This document shows, piece after piece, positions 1 through 10,266 of a stretch of DNA of 64,000 nucleotides. The position numbers and the translations under genes were made by a program. The notes beneath the pieces were generated by a model. That model did not search any database. It was not told the DNA's origin and worked only from the letters and a program-made list of their open reading frames with translations. Each line of letters starts with the position of its first letter. The first letter of the stretch is position 1. The DNA is from Caldimonas brevitalea. Lineage in GTDB: Bacteria; Pseudomonadota; Gammaproteobacteria; Burkholderiales; Burkholderiaceae_C. The stretch lies in assembly GCF_001017435.1 (NCBI RefSeq), contig NZ_CP011371.1, positions 4,092,001 to 4,156,000 on the forward strand. Direction: 5' to 3'.

Positions 1-3000
1 TGTCGAGGCGCCGCAAGATGAAATCGTAGGCGCTCGAAGACTGCGTCTGCTTGAGCGTGATCGTGTAGCTGCCGGCGGGGAGCCAGCGGGCCTGGTCGTA
101 GTCGGCGATCACGACCGCGCCTTGAGCGTCGGTCACCGTCGCGCTCTGGTAGTAGTAGCCGTAGTGGTTCGGCGTGCTGCGATCGTCGAAGTACCAGAGC
201 CCGGCTTCGGCCAGCTCGAACTGGTACGTCAGGGTCTCGTCGCGCGCGATGGCACCGGCCGCACTGAACGTGGAGACGATCGGCGCGACGGTCTCTGCCG
301 TCCCCCAGGTGGCCGTGAAGGTCGCGCCTGCGCCCAGGCCGGCAGTGGTGTCGATGCCGTTGCGCACCAGGCGCAGCAAATACGTGCCGCTCTGGGTCAG
401 ATCGATGCCTTGCGCGGCGGCGGTCGCCGGTGTCCAGGTCTTGAGCAGGTTGCCGTTCGGCGCTACGAGCTGCGCCGACCAACCGGCGGGCCACGACGGG
501 TTCGCGGCGAGTTCGAGGTGGTCGCCGGCACGAGCATCGAGCGTCCACAAGGACACGAGGTCGGTGCCGGTGTCTGCGGAGATGGTGCGGGCCACGCCGC
601 CCTGACGGTCGAGGCGCTGTGAGGCCGCCACTTGGCGGGCCGTGAAGTGCACTTCGCCGGCCACGTCCGCATTGCTGACGACACGCACGGCGTAGACGCC
701 GGCCTGAAGGTATTGAGAGATCAGCCCGTTGCCGGTCGCCGAGTAGCTCTGGCGCGACACCACCGTGCTGCCGTTGGGCTGCACGATCTGCAGTTGCGTC
801 GAGGTGCTGGGGGCGCGAATGCCCTGCAGTTCGATCCAGCCGGGTTCGGTCAGCTCGAACAAATAGGTCGATTGGTCCTGATGGGTCGCCAGGGTGACGG
901 CGACGTCCGTGTTCCACGGCAGCGTCGCACTGGACTGCAGCGGCTGCCGGACGGTCGCTTCGAAATGGATCGGCTTGGTGGAGGCGTAGTACTGCTTCGC
1001 GACCAGGTAGACGGGGCCGACGGCGGGGCCGCTGAATGCGACGGAAGCGTCGCTGGTCCAGCTGGCGTTCGACAAGGTGCGACCGTAGGCGTCGACCAGG
1101 GTGTAGCGGAAGTAATCCGGATGCTGGACCGGCGTCGTGAAATCGAGGTTGTAGGCGGTTTGCGGGGCGACGTCGATGCGGTGCGCCACGAGGGCGCGAC
1201 CCGCCGGCAGGTCACCCGAGATCTGCGTCGTGCTGCCGTGATCTTGTGCGGCCGCGGCGAGGTCGAACAGTCGGAAGCCGAAGTTCGGCGTGGTGCTGCC
1301 GGACGCGCTGACGGAGACGGTGTAGGTGCCCGCCTTGAGGCGGCGCACGTAGTAGCTCTCGACGCTCTGCAACGAGACGTTCAGCTCCTCGCCGACCGGA
1401 CCGGTCAGCACGAGGGTGGCCGCCCCACCCTGCGGGTCTAGCAGGACGGTGGTGTCTTCCGTGAGCGTGAAACGGTACTGGTTGACGTTGCCAGGCGCGG
1501 TGATGGCGCTGCTGATCTGGTCACCCAGCGTGATGTTCGTCAGCGGTGTGCTGACGGTGGAGACGCGCAAGGTGCTGGTGCGGGGCCCGACCGCATCGTC
1601 GTCCCCGTAGAGGTACAGCACATGGGTGCCGTTCTGGGCTAGGCGAACCTTGGTGGCATAGTCCCATTGCGCGTTCTGCCAGCCCGACGCGACCTGCGCG
1701 CCGGAAGGGCCCACCAGCGCCCAGTACTGCCACGTGCCGGCACTGTTGCGCGGATCGATCAGCAGGTCTTGCCCCGCAGTCCCGTCCAGCTGCCAAGCCG
1801 TCGCCTGACGGCCTTCGGCGACAGACGTGGTGGCCGTCTCCCCGAGCACCAGGCGCGGGAGGTCGCTCACGGCTGAGGTCGCGAAGTGGTAGGCCCCGGG
1901 CGCCCCACGGGTGGGAACGAATCGGAAGGCATAGCTGCCTGCCGCCAGCTCGATAACGCTCCGCTCGTCGTTCGATGTGATGTCGCGGTCGGCGAACACG
2001 ACGCCGGGGATGTCGGTGCGCAACAGGCTGACGCGGTAGCGGTCGCCCGATGCGTTGAGCCAGATCCGGGTCGGCTCGCTCAGCGTGAAGGTATGTCGTG
2101 CCTCGTCGGCGGGGTGGTCGAGGGCACCCGAGATCACATCGCCGAGGAAGCTGGTTTGCTCACTGCGCTGACCCGCAGAAAGGCTGAAGGTCGCAGCACC
2201 GGTGCTGCCGCCGCTGGTGTACGCACTGATCACAGCGAACTGGACTGTGTACGTGCCCGCAGCGCCTGCATGCACGGCGATGCCGGATTGGCTGTTCCAG
2301 TAGCCACCGGAGAGCCCACCGCGCGACACCTCGCGGCCCAAGGGATCGAGCACACGATAGTCGAGGCGGTCGTCGTAGTCGATCGGGGTCTGCGCGGCCA
2401 GCCAGCGTGACTCGCCCTGCTCCATCTCGAACGTGATCTGCTGGCTGGGAACACCCGCGGCCCAGGTGAGCGACGCGGTTGCGCCCACCGCAAGCGGCAC
2501 CGCCGGGGCGACGAAAGACGCATTGAAGGTGTACGACACCGGCACCGTCGGCGCGGTGCTCGACGGATAGCGCACGCGCACCGTGTAGGTGCCGGCGCCC
2601 AGTGCGTAGAGAGAGCCGCCGCTCAACGCCGAGGCGTTGAGCTTGGCGATGACGTGACCGCCCGCATCCACCACCTCGTAGGTGTTGGCCTGGCCCGAGG
2701 TCTGCGTCTCTTTGATCTGCAGTTGCGTCGGCGCCGCGGCGGTGAAGGTGTAAGCATGCACTTCCGAGCCAGCGACAAACCGGCCGCCCTGCGTGCCGGG
2801 CTGCAGCTGCAGGGTCTTCGGCGTTTGCACCACCTCGAAACGCACCGCGGTGCCGCCCATGGCGCCGAAGGCGTTGCGCGCCACCACCAGCACGTAGCGG
2901 CCGTCACGCGGCACCGTCAGCCGCTGAGCCCCGGTGCGCGCCGGGTCTCCCTCGTCGACCGCGACACCCGCCGGGTCGTAGAGCCTGAAGTAGTTGCCGC

Positions 3001-6000
3001 TCGATGCGCCCGCGAGCGCGCGCAGCCACACATCGCTATCAGCCTTCAGATCGATTTCGAAGGCCAGATAAGACTGGTCGGCCGGGATCTGCGCCGAGAC
3101 CTCGGCATTCGGCTGAATGTCCTGTGCCGAAGCGAGCGTCTGCACGCTGAAGCGCGCCTGGCCGGAGCCCTCGGACAGGGTCAGCACGTAGTGGCCGGCC
3201 GTCAGCCAGCGCACGGGCAGTTGCCAGGTTCCCGTCTGGCCGAAGCCGGACGCGGAGAGATGCGTGAAGGTTTCGCGCAGGGACTGCACGGCTTCCACGC
3301 CGGACGGGCCGGTCAGTTGCCAGCGCTCCCAGTCGCCGCCCTCCCAGGCCAGCGCCACCAGGCCGTCGGCCGGGATGTCGAACTCGAAGCTCAGGTCGGA
3401 CGACGCGGCCCACTCGACCTGATCGCCCAGCTGGATCGGCTGGGCATTGTTGGTCTGCAGCGTCACGCCGAGGCGCTCGACGACGACCGTGGCCTCGGTC
3501 ACCGGTTCGTCGGTGATGCGACGCACCGACAGGTAGACGGGGCCGTCGCGCCAGGCTTCGACCCTCACCTCACCTTGCCCCCAGTTGTCCGCGGGCTGAG
3601 GCCACAGCACATAACGCCCGTAGGCGTCGATGACGGTGTATTCGAATCCACCCGAGGACGTCGGGGTGCCGTCGAGGCTGGCCTCCAGCTTCAAGCGCAG
3701 CTGCTCACCCGCTTGGACGTTCAGCGCATACCAGGCCGTCTCGCCGACCGCCAGCTGCTGAACGGCCACGCCTGCATCGGGAAGCTGCGGCGACGCCGCG
3801 AGCGGGATCAGGCGCAGCAGGACCTCGGCCTGGGTCGCGTCCTCCGCGTCCAGGATCACCGTGTAGCGTCCGGCCTCGAGCAACTGGATGTTGTCGATGC
3901 CGTCGCCGGACAGGCTGCTCCTCCAGATCTTCGTGTCACGCGGGCCTTCCAGCGTGCCGATCACGACGGCATCGCCAGAGCCGAGGTGCAAGGACCACGG
4001 CCCGGTCACCGGCACCTCGAAGGTGATGGTGACAGTCTGATTGGGCGCCGTCACGATGGTGAGGTCGGTGGGCGCGTCGACCGGCAGTGCGCCATGCGCC
4101 TCGGTCGTGAGGCTGTGGGCGAAGCGCTCGCTGGTCAGCTCGACCGAGCTGTCTTCGGTCCCGTTGTAATGGACGGCCAGCACGTAGTGGCCGGCGTCGT
4201 CGAAGCGGCCGGCACTCGTCGTGCCCAATTCGCCCGACCAGACCCGCTGGCCCGACATGTCGTACAGCTTGTAGCTGCCAGCACCTTGCGTCGGCGCAGT
4301 GGAGGTCCAGCGCCACAGGTCTCCCGCGGCCAGCTCGATCGAGTAATAGGCCACCCGCTGCTCAGCACTCAGGGCGGCGGTTTGGGTGACACCCGGCTCG
4401 AGCACCGGGAGGGCGTCGAGCTTGATCACCCGCACGCGCACATCCGCATCCCAAAAGCCGAGACGGTACTCGCCGGCGGACATCGACATGACGCTGTTGG
4501 CGTTGGCGTAGGAGATCGACGTACCATCGGCGCCCCACAGCTGCCATGCCCCGTCGTACGGTTCGTAGACGGGCACGTCCGCCGTGCCGCCGACACGCCG
4601 CTCCATTTCCACCGCGAACATGCCGGTCGACGGCACCGAGAGGGCGTACTTCACGGAGCCGGACTCGGAGGCGCCGGCTTCCACCCATTCCCCCGGCACC
4701 AGTTCGCCGTCACTGGCCACCGGCGTGCCCTGCGTGCGTTCGACCAGCACCTGGACCGGCGTCGGGCTGGCGCCGTCGCGGGCGCGCAGCACCACGTAGA
4801 CGGGGCCGCTGAGGTACGAGTGTCGGAACTGGAGTCGCAGGTCTTGCGAGCCCTCTTCGGTGCTTTGATCGAACCGCACGTAGTTCCATTCACCGTCCAG
4901 CACCCAGACGTCGTACGGTTGCCAGGCGTCGCCGGACATCAGCCGGACGTCGTAATCGTCGCCCGCCTGACCGTTGAGCTGCAGTGCCACCGCCTGGTTG
5001 GCGGTCACGGCCCCCAAGTCCACCGGTGATCCCGGCGTCACCTCCGCCACCACTTGCGCAGGCACCAGCGAGACGGAGTAATTCCCGGCGACGCTGCCCT
5101 GGTTGTAGAAGGTCAACTCGTAGGAGCCGCTCGACAGGCTGTAGTCGGTAGCCGGCGCGTCTTCCCCGGGCCACGTCCAGATGCTGCCGAGGTACTCCCC
5201 GTCGCTCGGCCGCCGCAGCTCCCAATAACCTTCGCTGGCGCCCGAGGTGTCAGTGAGTAGCGTCCACCAGCTGTCCTGCGCGACGTCGAAGCGAATCGTC
5301 TGCTGCGCTCCCGACGCAAGCTGGTCCACCGCGAGGGTATTGACCTCCGTCAAGCTGAGCTGGCCTTGCTCGATGGGTCCGTCGGCCCCCTGGTCGACGG
5401 AACGGGCGGTGGCGAGGAGCTCGAAATGGATGCGCGTCGGCTGCGCGTCGCCGGGCAGTGCCCGGCAGACGACCATGGTGTAGGCGCCATCGACCGCCGG
5501 GCGCCAGACCCCGCCGGCGTCGGACGCGGGATTGCCGCCGAAAACGGACTGACCGTAGCGATCGAAGATCTGCACGGCCAGGTCACTGGCACCACCGGGC
5601 AGGTTGGCGAGCCGGTAGTCCATGTCGGCCACCGCATCGAGGCGGAAGGTCGCCATGGTCTGGTCGCCGACCAGCACCGTGTCGACCGGCTGGCCGGTCG
5701 CAAGGGCGGTCGCCTGGCTCCCATCGTGGAGCATGAACGAGAAGTTCTGCTGCGCGTCGAAGAAGGTCAGCTTGTACGGTCCACCTGCTGGAAGCCAGGG
5801 CATCACGGCCGGGCCGGGGACATCGGTGGTGCCGTTGTGCCACCAGGAGGGGATCGTTCCGTAGTCGACGCCAAGCGGCCCTTCCAGCATGAACCACCTG
5901 GCCGCGCCGCCACGGGGTTCAACGAACAGCGGGCCGTCCTGCGGCATCGTGAAGGTGTACACCGGTGCGAGCTGTCCGCCGGCATCCGCCGTCACCGGCT

Positions 6001-8068
6001 GCCCCAGCTCGACAGGCGTGCCCTGCGGTCCCACGTCTTGCGCCGGGGTGCGTTCGATCGTCAGTTCGGCCGCAGCCGAACCGGGTGCGACGCGGGTGAC
6101 GCGGATGAAAAGATCCCCGCTGGCGCGGGTGTGTTCGAAGCTGCCGGTCGCGGCGGTAGAGTCGTAAACGACCTGCCCCAGTGCGTCGAACGCCTTCAGG
6201 TTGAACCCGCCCTCGGCGGCCTGCGTGATCGTGAAGGCATCGAGAGGCGTCGCTGTCGTGCGAAGCAGCGCCGACTCGCCGGTGGCGAGCAGCGGCAGCG
6301 CCACGGCGCCGGAAGGTGTGACGAACGCCTGTTCGATCGACGTTGCGGTCAGCGTGAGGGGCGCCGAAGTGTCGCGCACGAGCAGGCGGTAATCGCCTCG
6401 CGCGAGACGGACGGGTGCCGCGGCGCTCAGCTGAGAGTCCGAGAAGGTGCGCCAGTCCGACACCACGCCACGCGGGCCGCTCAACTGCCATTGACCGCTG
6501 GCGGTGTTTGCCACTGTGTCGAACAGCCAGGTGCCGTCGGCTTCGACGTGCAGGTCGATCGCGTGCACCTGCCCGGGCACCAACGCCGCGACCTCGAACG
6601 GCGTCGGCGCCGCCGTGCTCAGCGTCACGGCGACAGGTGTCTGGACATCCCAGTGGCTGATTCGAAGATCGCCTGCCACGCCGCCGGCGGCCAGCGTCCG
6701 GTCGACCCACACGTAGTAGCTGCCGGCCGCCGGCATGGCGACCGTGGTGGATTGCTGCGCGGTCAGACCGCCGGAGGCGATCGGCGTCCCCGACGCGTCC
6801 GTCACCCGCCACACCGCGGCTGAGGGACCAGCATTCGGGTCTGCCGAGGTATAGGCGATCGAAAGCCCTCCCGGCCCGGTCGCATCGATGCGCACCACGT
6901 GGCCGCCGCGCTGTGGGGCAACGGAGCCCGGCAACTCGACGACGGCTCCAGCCGCCGGCGCGTCAGCCGACGCGAGCAGCCGGAAGCCGGCTTCGCCCGT
7001 CCACCGCGCTTGGGCCTCAAGACGCAGCAGATAACGCCCGGCCGTCAGCAACATCGGCGCCGACGTGCCGTCCCGCACGCTCAGCTGCCCGCTGCCGACC
7101 TGGGTGCCGCTCTCGTTCAGCAAAGACCAGCGTGCGCCCGATGTGGCGGCCGACAGCTGGTCCCAGGCGACGTGTGTCGTCTCGTCCAAGGTGAACGAAT
7201 AGAGGGCGGCAGAGCCGACGGTGGACAGGTCGGCCACATAGGACGCCCCCAACACCAGCTCCTCCTGCACGGGCCGGCTGCGATGCAAGGTGAACGCATA
7301 GTCGGCCGCTGCGGTGCTGCCCGACGCGCCCTCGATGCTGACCCAATAGGTGCCGCTGCGATCGGCGGTGAAGGCACCGCCGTCACCCCATGAACGAGTG
7401 CTGCTGACGATGTTGGCCTTGGGTCCGAACAACGTCCAGTTCGTCGAGCCGCTGGTCGCGCCGGCCTCGAAGTACAGACGGTCTCCCGCCTCTGCAGTGA
7501 ACGAGTAAAGAGCCGCCTGTGTCCCGGACTCGAGGCGTCCGCTCACGGGTTGGTTGACCGGCAGCGCCACGGCCGCGTCCTCACCCACCAGACGGAAGCT
7601 ATAGCTGCCGGTGCGGTCCTGCAGGCCGTCGACGGTCAAGCGATAGGTGCCGGGGTCGAGTTGGAGGAACCGGTCCCCCGAGTCGCTGAGGCTCCTGCTG
7701 TTGAAGACGGTGTTCCCGCCGGCGGACAGCTGCCATTGCGTCTGCTCGCCGTCGACACCGTCGAACAACAGTCGGGTCTGCGAGTCGACGACAAACTCGT
7801 AGACGTCTTGTTCACCGGGTTGCTCGATGGCGCCTTCGATGCGGCTGACACCGGGCATCGCGTCGGCGGACATGAGCAGCTTGGGCTCCAGCGTCTCGAT
7901 CTTCCAGCCCTGCGCGGGCGCCGGCGCCTTGGCGGCGGTGGCTTGACGCGCCTTCTCCACCATCGTCTTGGCAGACTGCGCCAGGGGTTTCACAACGCCG
8001 CGGAAGACGTGCTGGGAACGGCGCAGGGCTTGAGACGCGCGTGCGCGCGGGGACTTTTTTGCTCGCAT
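1..8068 (-). CDS. Giant LEPR-XLL repeat surface protein, 3' end outside window
   Basis: The minus-strand frame is open from the ATG at 8068 to the window edge, 2,689 codons with no stop, so the C-terminus is missing. The N-terminus is basic and at residues 60-72 reads LEPKLLMSADAMP. This is the LEPR-XLL motif found at the start of very large bacterial surface or exported proteins. The rest is a long chain of beta-sandwich modules of roughly 100-130 residues, probably about twenty or more. Each has a recurring strand signature near its end, for example GTYRLTVDG (about residue 140), GTYWVSIEG, GRYLLRLEA, GDYRLLVRD, GTYTVRVRY and GSYTITLKQ. This resembles bacterial pre-peptidase C-terminal (PPC) domains. 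Cysteine is almost absent, as is usual for such proteins. I infer an exported adhesin or matrix protein. The secretion route cannot be judged because the C-terminus is missing. The family call is firm; the function is inferred. Confidence 0.9.
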   Translation of the reverse strand, partial: MRAKKSPRARASQALRRSQHVFRGVVKPLAQSAKTMVEKARQATAAKAPAPAQGWKIETLEPKLLMSADAMPGVSRIEGAIEQPGEQDVYEFVVDSQTRLLFDGVDGEQTQWQLSAGGNTVFNSRSLSDSGDRFLQLDPGTYRLTVDGLQDRTGSYSFRLVGEDAAVALPVNQPVSGRLESGTQAALYSFTAEAGDRLYFEAGATSGSTNWTLFGPKANIVSSTRSWGDGGAFTADRSGTYWVSIEGASGSTAAADYAFTLHRSRPVQEELVLGASYVADLSTVGSAALYSFTLDETTHVAWDQLSAATSGARWSLLNESGTQVGSGQLSVRDGTSAPMLLTAGRYLLRLEAQARWTGEAGFRLLASADAPAAGAVVELPGSVAPQRGGHVVRIDATGPGGLSIAYTSADPNAGPSAAVWRVTDASGTPIASGGLTAQQSTTVAMPAAGSYYVWVDRTLAAGGVAGDLRISHWDVQTPVAVTLSTAAPTPFEVAALVPGQVHAIDLHVEADGTWLFDTVANTASGQWQLSGPRGVVSDWRTFSDSQLSAAAPVRLARGDYRLLVRDTSAPLTLTATSIEQAFVTPSGAVALPLLATGESALLRTTATPLDAFTITQAAEGGFNLKAFDALGQVVYDSTAATGSFEHTRASGDLFIRVTRVAPGSAAAELTIERTPAQDVGPQGTPVELGQPVTADAGGQLAPVYTFTMPQDGPLFVEPRGGAARWFMLEGPLGVDYGTIPSWWHNGTTDVPGPAVMPWLPAGGPYKLTFFDAQQNFSFMLHDGSQATALATGQPVDTVLVGDQTMATFRLDAVADMDYRLANLPGGASDLAVQIFDRYGQSVFGGNPASDAGGVWRPAVDGAYTMVVCRALPGDAQPTRIHFELLATARSVDQGADGPIEQGQLSLTEVNTLAVDQLASGAQQTIRFDVAQDSWWTLLTDTSGASEGYWELRRPSDGEYLGSIWTWPGEDAPATDYSLSSGSYELTFYNQGSVAGNYSVSLVPAQVVAEVTPGSPVDLGAVTANQAVALQLNGQAGDDYDVRLMSGDAWQPYDVWVLDGEWNYVRFDQSTEEGSQDLRLQFRHSYLSGPVYVVLRARDGASPTPVQVLVERTQGTPVASDGELVPGEWVEAGASESGSVKYALSVPSTGMFAVEMERRVGGTADVPVYEPYDGAWQLWGADGTSISYANANSVMSMSAGEYRLGFWDADVRVRVIKLDALPVLEPGVTQTAALSAEQRVAYYSIELAAGDLWRWTSTAPTQGAGSYKLYDMSGQRVWSGELGTTSAGRFDDAGHYVLAVHYNGTEDSSVELTSERFAHSLTTEAHGALPVDAPTDLTIVTAPNQTVTITFEVPVTGPWSLHLGSGDAVVIGTLEGPRDTKIWRSSLSGDGIDNIQLLEAGRYTVILDAEDATQAEVLLRLIPLAASPQLPDAGVAVQQLAVGETAWYALNVQAGEQLRLKLEASLDGTPTSSGGFEYTVIDAYGRYVLWPQPADNWGQGEVRVEAWRDGPVYLSVRRITDEPVTEATVVVERLGVTLQTNNAQPIQLGDQVEWAASSDLSFEFDIPADGLVALAWEGGDWERWQLTGPSGVEAVQSLRETFTHLSASGFGQTGTWQLPVRWLTAGHYVLTLSEGSGQARFSVQTLASAQDIQPNAEVSAQIPADQSYLAFEIDLKADSDVWLRALAGASSGNYFRLYDPAGVAVDEGDPARTGAQRLTVPRDGRYVLVVARNAFGAMGGTAVRFEVVQTPKTLQLQPGTQGGRFVAGSEVHAYTFTAAAPTQLQIKETQTSGQANTYEVVDAGGHVIAKLNASALSGGSLYALGAGTYTVRVRYPSSTAPTVPVSYTFNASFVAPAVPLAVGATASLTWAAGVPSQQITFEMEQGESRWLAAQTPIDYDDRLDYRVLDPLGREVSRGGLSGGYWNSQSGIAVHAGAAGTYTVQFAVISAYTSGGSTGAATFSLSAGQRSEQTSFLGDVISGALDHPADEARHTFTLSEPTRIWLNASGDRYRVSLLRTDIPGVVFADRDITSNDERSVIELAAGSYAFRFVPTRGAPGAYHFATSAVSDLPRLVLGETATTSVAEGRQATAWQLDGTAGQDLLIDPRNSAGTWQYWALVGPSGAQVASGWQNAQWDYATKVRLAQNGTHVLYLYGDDDAVGPRTSTLRVSTVSTPLTNITLGDQISSAITAPGNVNQYRFTLTEDTTVLLDPQGGAATLVLTGPVGEELNVSLQSVESYYVRRLKAGTYTVSVSASGSTTPNFGFRLFDLAAAAQDHGSTTQISGDLPAGRALVAHRIDVAPQTAYNLDFTTPVQHPDYFRYTLVDAYGRTLSNASWTSDASVAFSGPAVGPVYLVAKQYYASTKPIHFEATVRQPLQSSATLPWNTDVAVTLATHQDQSTYLFELTEPGWIELQGIRAPSTSTQLQIVQPNGSTVVSRQSYSATGNGLISQYLQAGVYAVRVVSNADVAGEVHFTARQVAASQRLDRQGGVARTISADTGTDLVSLWTLDARAGDHLELAANPSWPAGWSAQLVAPNGNLLKTWTPATAAAQGIDLTQSGTYLLRLVRNGIDTTAGLGAGATFTATWGTAETVAPIVSTFSAAGAIARDETLTYQFELAEAGLWYFDDRSTPNHYGYYYQSATVTDAQGAVVIADYDQARWLPAGSYTITLKQTQSSSAYDFILRRLD

Positions 8069-8712
8069 GGGGGACCCTCAGGAATCTTGTATTCGCGGCC
8101 TTCTCTCGAATGAAGAAGGCATCCGCACGCTTTCAAAGCGTTACTAATTGGATTCTCGGCGGAAACCGGGGTCGGACCGGCCGTGACGGCCCCCTTGGTC
8201 GGGGGGGCTCGGGAGCAGAATCCCAGAGGGTGCGTACTCACACGCAGAATATTTCTCGAATGGGATTTGCGCGAGCGGAGCCGGCGCTCACGTCAATTTC
8301 GTATGTTCCGTTTCGCCCAATAAGTGTTTGGGCTGCGCCATGTGTTGTCGTAGATCAAATATCGATTTGGTTTTCGACAAGGAACCGCGGTGCCGGCGTC
8401 GGAACGCTGTCAGAACAGAATCGAGAACCGGCCGGAGAGAAAAATCAGCCCGCCAACATCGAAGTCCGCGATACCTGCGAGATAACGCAATCGTTTGCTG
8501 TAGGTCGGCGCCCGCCCGTCCGCCTGTCCGCCTCGCGGCACCTCCTCCTTCTCGGGGCTCATGTCAGCAAAGCAAATCGCCGGATGGCGATACACCGTCG
8601 GCGTGGGTCCCGTGGGTCCCAGTCCTATGCTTCTGCGTAGTGGCGCCAGCGCGCAGGCCGACTAAGTTGAGTTTTGTGGCAGCTTCGCCATGCGCCTTGT
8701 CCTGGAGGCCCC
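8069..8712. other. Intergenic region between the giant surface gene and a divergent gene
   Basis: This 644-bp stretch separates two divergent genes and has no convincing ORF. It is visibly more AT-rich than its surroundings at about 8100-8160 and 8280-8480. A GC hairpin (GCCCCC, 6-nt loop, run of G) lies at 8189-8208, in what would be the leader of the giant gene. The promoters of both neighbours must lie here, but I could not place a -35/-10 pair with confidence. Confidence 0.5.
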
Positions 8713-10266
8713 ATGCCCGTTCAACTCGGCTCCGCCCTACCCCTCTCGTACTTGCTTCAGGGTCGCCCCGATGCGTTTGCAGGCCCAGCCGTTCGCACGC
8801 CTGCGGCCCCGCGCCCCCCGGAGTCACTGCAACATCTGAAGACGCTGCAGGCCGGCTTCGGGGCATTCGACACCGCGCACGAAACAGTTCATGGGAACTC
8901 ATTGCTCGGCCAGCTTTTCTCGGGCCCCGACAACCGTGTCAGCTTGGACGATTTGAAGGCGGTGGCCGGCGATGGGCAGAACGGCCAGTACAAACACTTC
9001 AGCGCGGAGCAAGTGGCGGCTGCGCGCTACCTGCTCAGCCATCCGGAAGAACTGGGGCGACTGGACCTTGCCGCCGGTTCGCCAGAGGGCCGTGCCGAGC
9101 GGCTGCCTCACCCGGACGACATCATCGGCCAGCAAGATGTCAATGCGGCGGTCCGGGACACCGAGGCGTTCGCGGGCAGCCAGACGTTCATCAGCCGCAA
9201 GCCGGCCATACCGGGCCATGAGACCGGAGACCGGACGCCAGCGCAGCAGGATGCACTCGATACGCTGTCCGATCCCCTGTGGGAGCACGACCCCCAGCTG
9301 TTCCTTCAAACGCTCAAGGAGCACCGGGGCGACATCGAGTGGCTGCGCAACTACGCGCGGGCGCTCGGGTCCGACAGCAGCGGAAAGTTGTTCTACCAGT
9401 CGCTCGCGGCGGATGGTGAAGACCAGGCCGTGGCGAGTGAGGCGCTGGACAGCCTGACCAAGACGATGAGTGCGTCCGACCTCGACCTGTGGCAGTTCAA
9501 GCCGACCCGTGCCAGCCAAAGCGAGGTCCCGATGCACACGCTGTTGGAGGCCGACCAGGTCAACCAGGCGATCGATCAGCGACACGAAACCCTGAGCCGA
9601 GCGCCGCAGTACCCATTCAAAGACACCCGGATCTACGACCCCTACGATGCGATGCTGACGGTACGTCACCCCGACAACGCGGCCATGATCTCGGACATCG
9701 CCAAGCGGTACGACCTGCCAGCCCCACTGCTCGGCGGCGTTGTCGCCGCCGAGATGGACTTCGACCATGGCCCCGAGGATGTGGTGCAGGACGGTTTGTG
9801 GAGACACGGCGTGGCCCTCAGGGTGGGGCCTGGTGTCAACAGCGTACACACCGACACGCTGGAATGGGCCGTGCGGTACCTGGAGGATCACGGGCTGCCC
9901 CAGGCAGCGGAGGCCAAACGCTATATGGAGGCGAACCCACAGCGGAAGTCGGCTGCCGACCTTCCCTCTTCGACGGAGGAAGCGGCCATCGTGCTGACCG
10001 CCATCGACCATTTGAGAACGGGCGGCGCCAATGACCCCATGTCGTCGACCGACATGGCCTTCATGTGGGGAGCCTTCCGCACCGGCGTCGAAGGCCACAT
10101 GCCCAACGCGAAGGGCTTGAGCGTCGACGAGTTGCGCGCCGGCCGACTCGATTCGGAAGATGCGCAGGCGCTGGTCAGCGCGACGGGCAACGAGCACGCC
10201 CGGATCGGCGGCAACGCCTACCAGTCAGAGCCCTACTTTGAGGCCTTGAACCAGGCCTCGCCTTGA
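8713..10266 (+). CDS. Unrecognised 517-aa protein with EF-hand-like and lysozyme-like segments
   Basis: The start is the ATG at 8713, preceded by GGAGG at a good distance; an earlier in-frame ATG at 8674 has no ribosome site. There is no signal peptide or membrane helix. The first 50 residues are rich in Pro and Ala and look disordered. Residues about 70-120 contain GPDNRVSLDDLKAV followed by an Ala-rich helix. This helix-loop-helix is reminiscent of EF-hand-like segments in HrpF/NopX-type secreted proteins. Residues about 315-400 (DIAKRYDLPAPLLGGVVAAE and following) resemble the core of a lysozyme or transglycosylase fold, with a Glu in the position expected for catalysis. Both resemblances are weak and judged by eye. 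The gene is divergent from the giant surface protein. It could be a secreted effector or a wall-acting enzyme, but no function is assigned. Confidence 0.85.
   Translation: MPVQLGSALPLSYLLQGRPDAFAGPAVRTPAAPRPPESLQHLKTLQAGFGAFDTAHETVHGNSLLGQLFSGPDNRVSLDDLKAVAGDGQNGQYKHFSAEQVAAARYLLSHPEELGRLDLAAGSPEGRAERLPHPDDIIGQQDVNAAVRDTEAFAGSQTFISRKPAIPGHETGDRTPAQQDALDTLSDPLWEHDPQLFLQTLKEHRGDIEWLRNYARALGSDSSGKLFYQSLAADGEDQAVASEALDSLTKTMSASDLDLWQFKPTRASQSEVPMHTLLEADQVNQAIDQRHETLSRAPQYPFKDTRIYDPYDAMLTVRHPDNAAMISDIAKRYDLPAPLLGGVVAAEMDFDHGPEDVVQDGLWRHGVALRVGPGVNSVHTDTLEWAVRYLEDHGLPQAAEAKRYMEANPQRKSAADLPSSTEEAAIVLTAIDHLRTGGANDPMSSTDMAFMWGAFRTGVEGHMPNAKGLSVDELRAGRLDSEDAQALVSATGNEHARIGGNAYQSEPYFEALNQASP

Noticed and set aside
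2654..5029. 791-codon plus-strand ORF, and similar ones at 632-1441 and 5366-6823
   Set aside because: Codon-for-codon antisense to the giant surface protein; GC-rich codon use keeps the opposite frame open.
8041..9221. Plus-strand ORFs of 199 and 297 codons
   Set aside because: They cross the divergent intergenic region and overlap the 8713 gene in other frames without ribosome sites.
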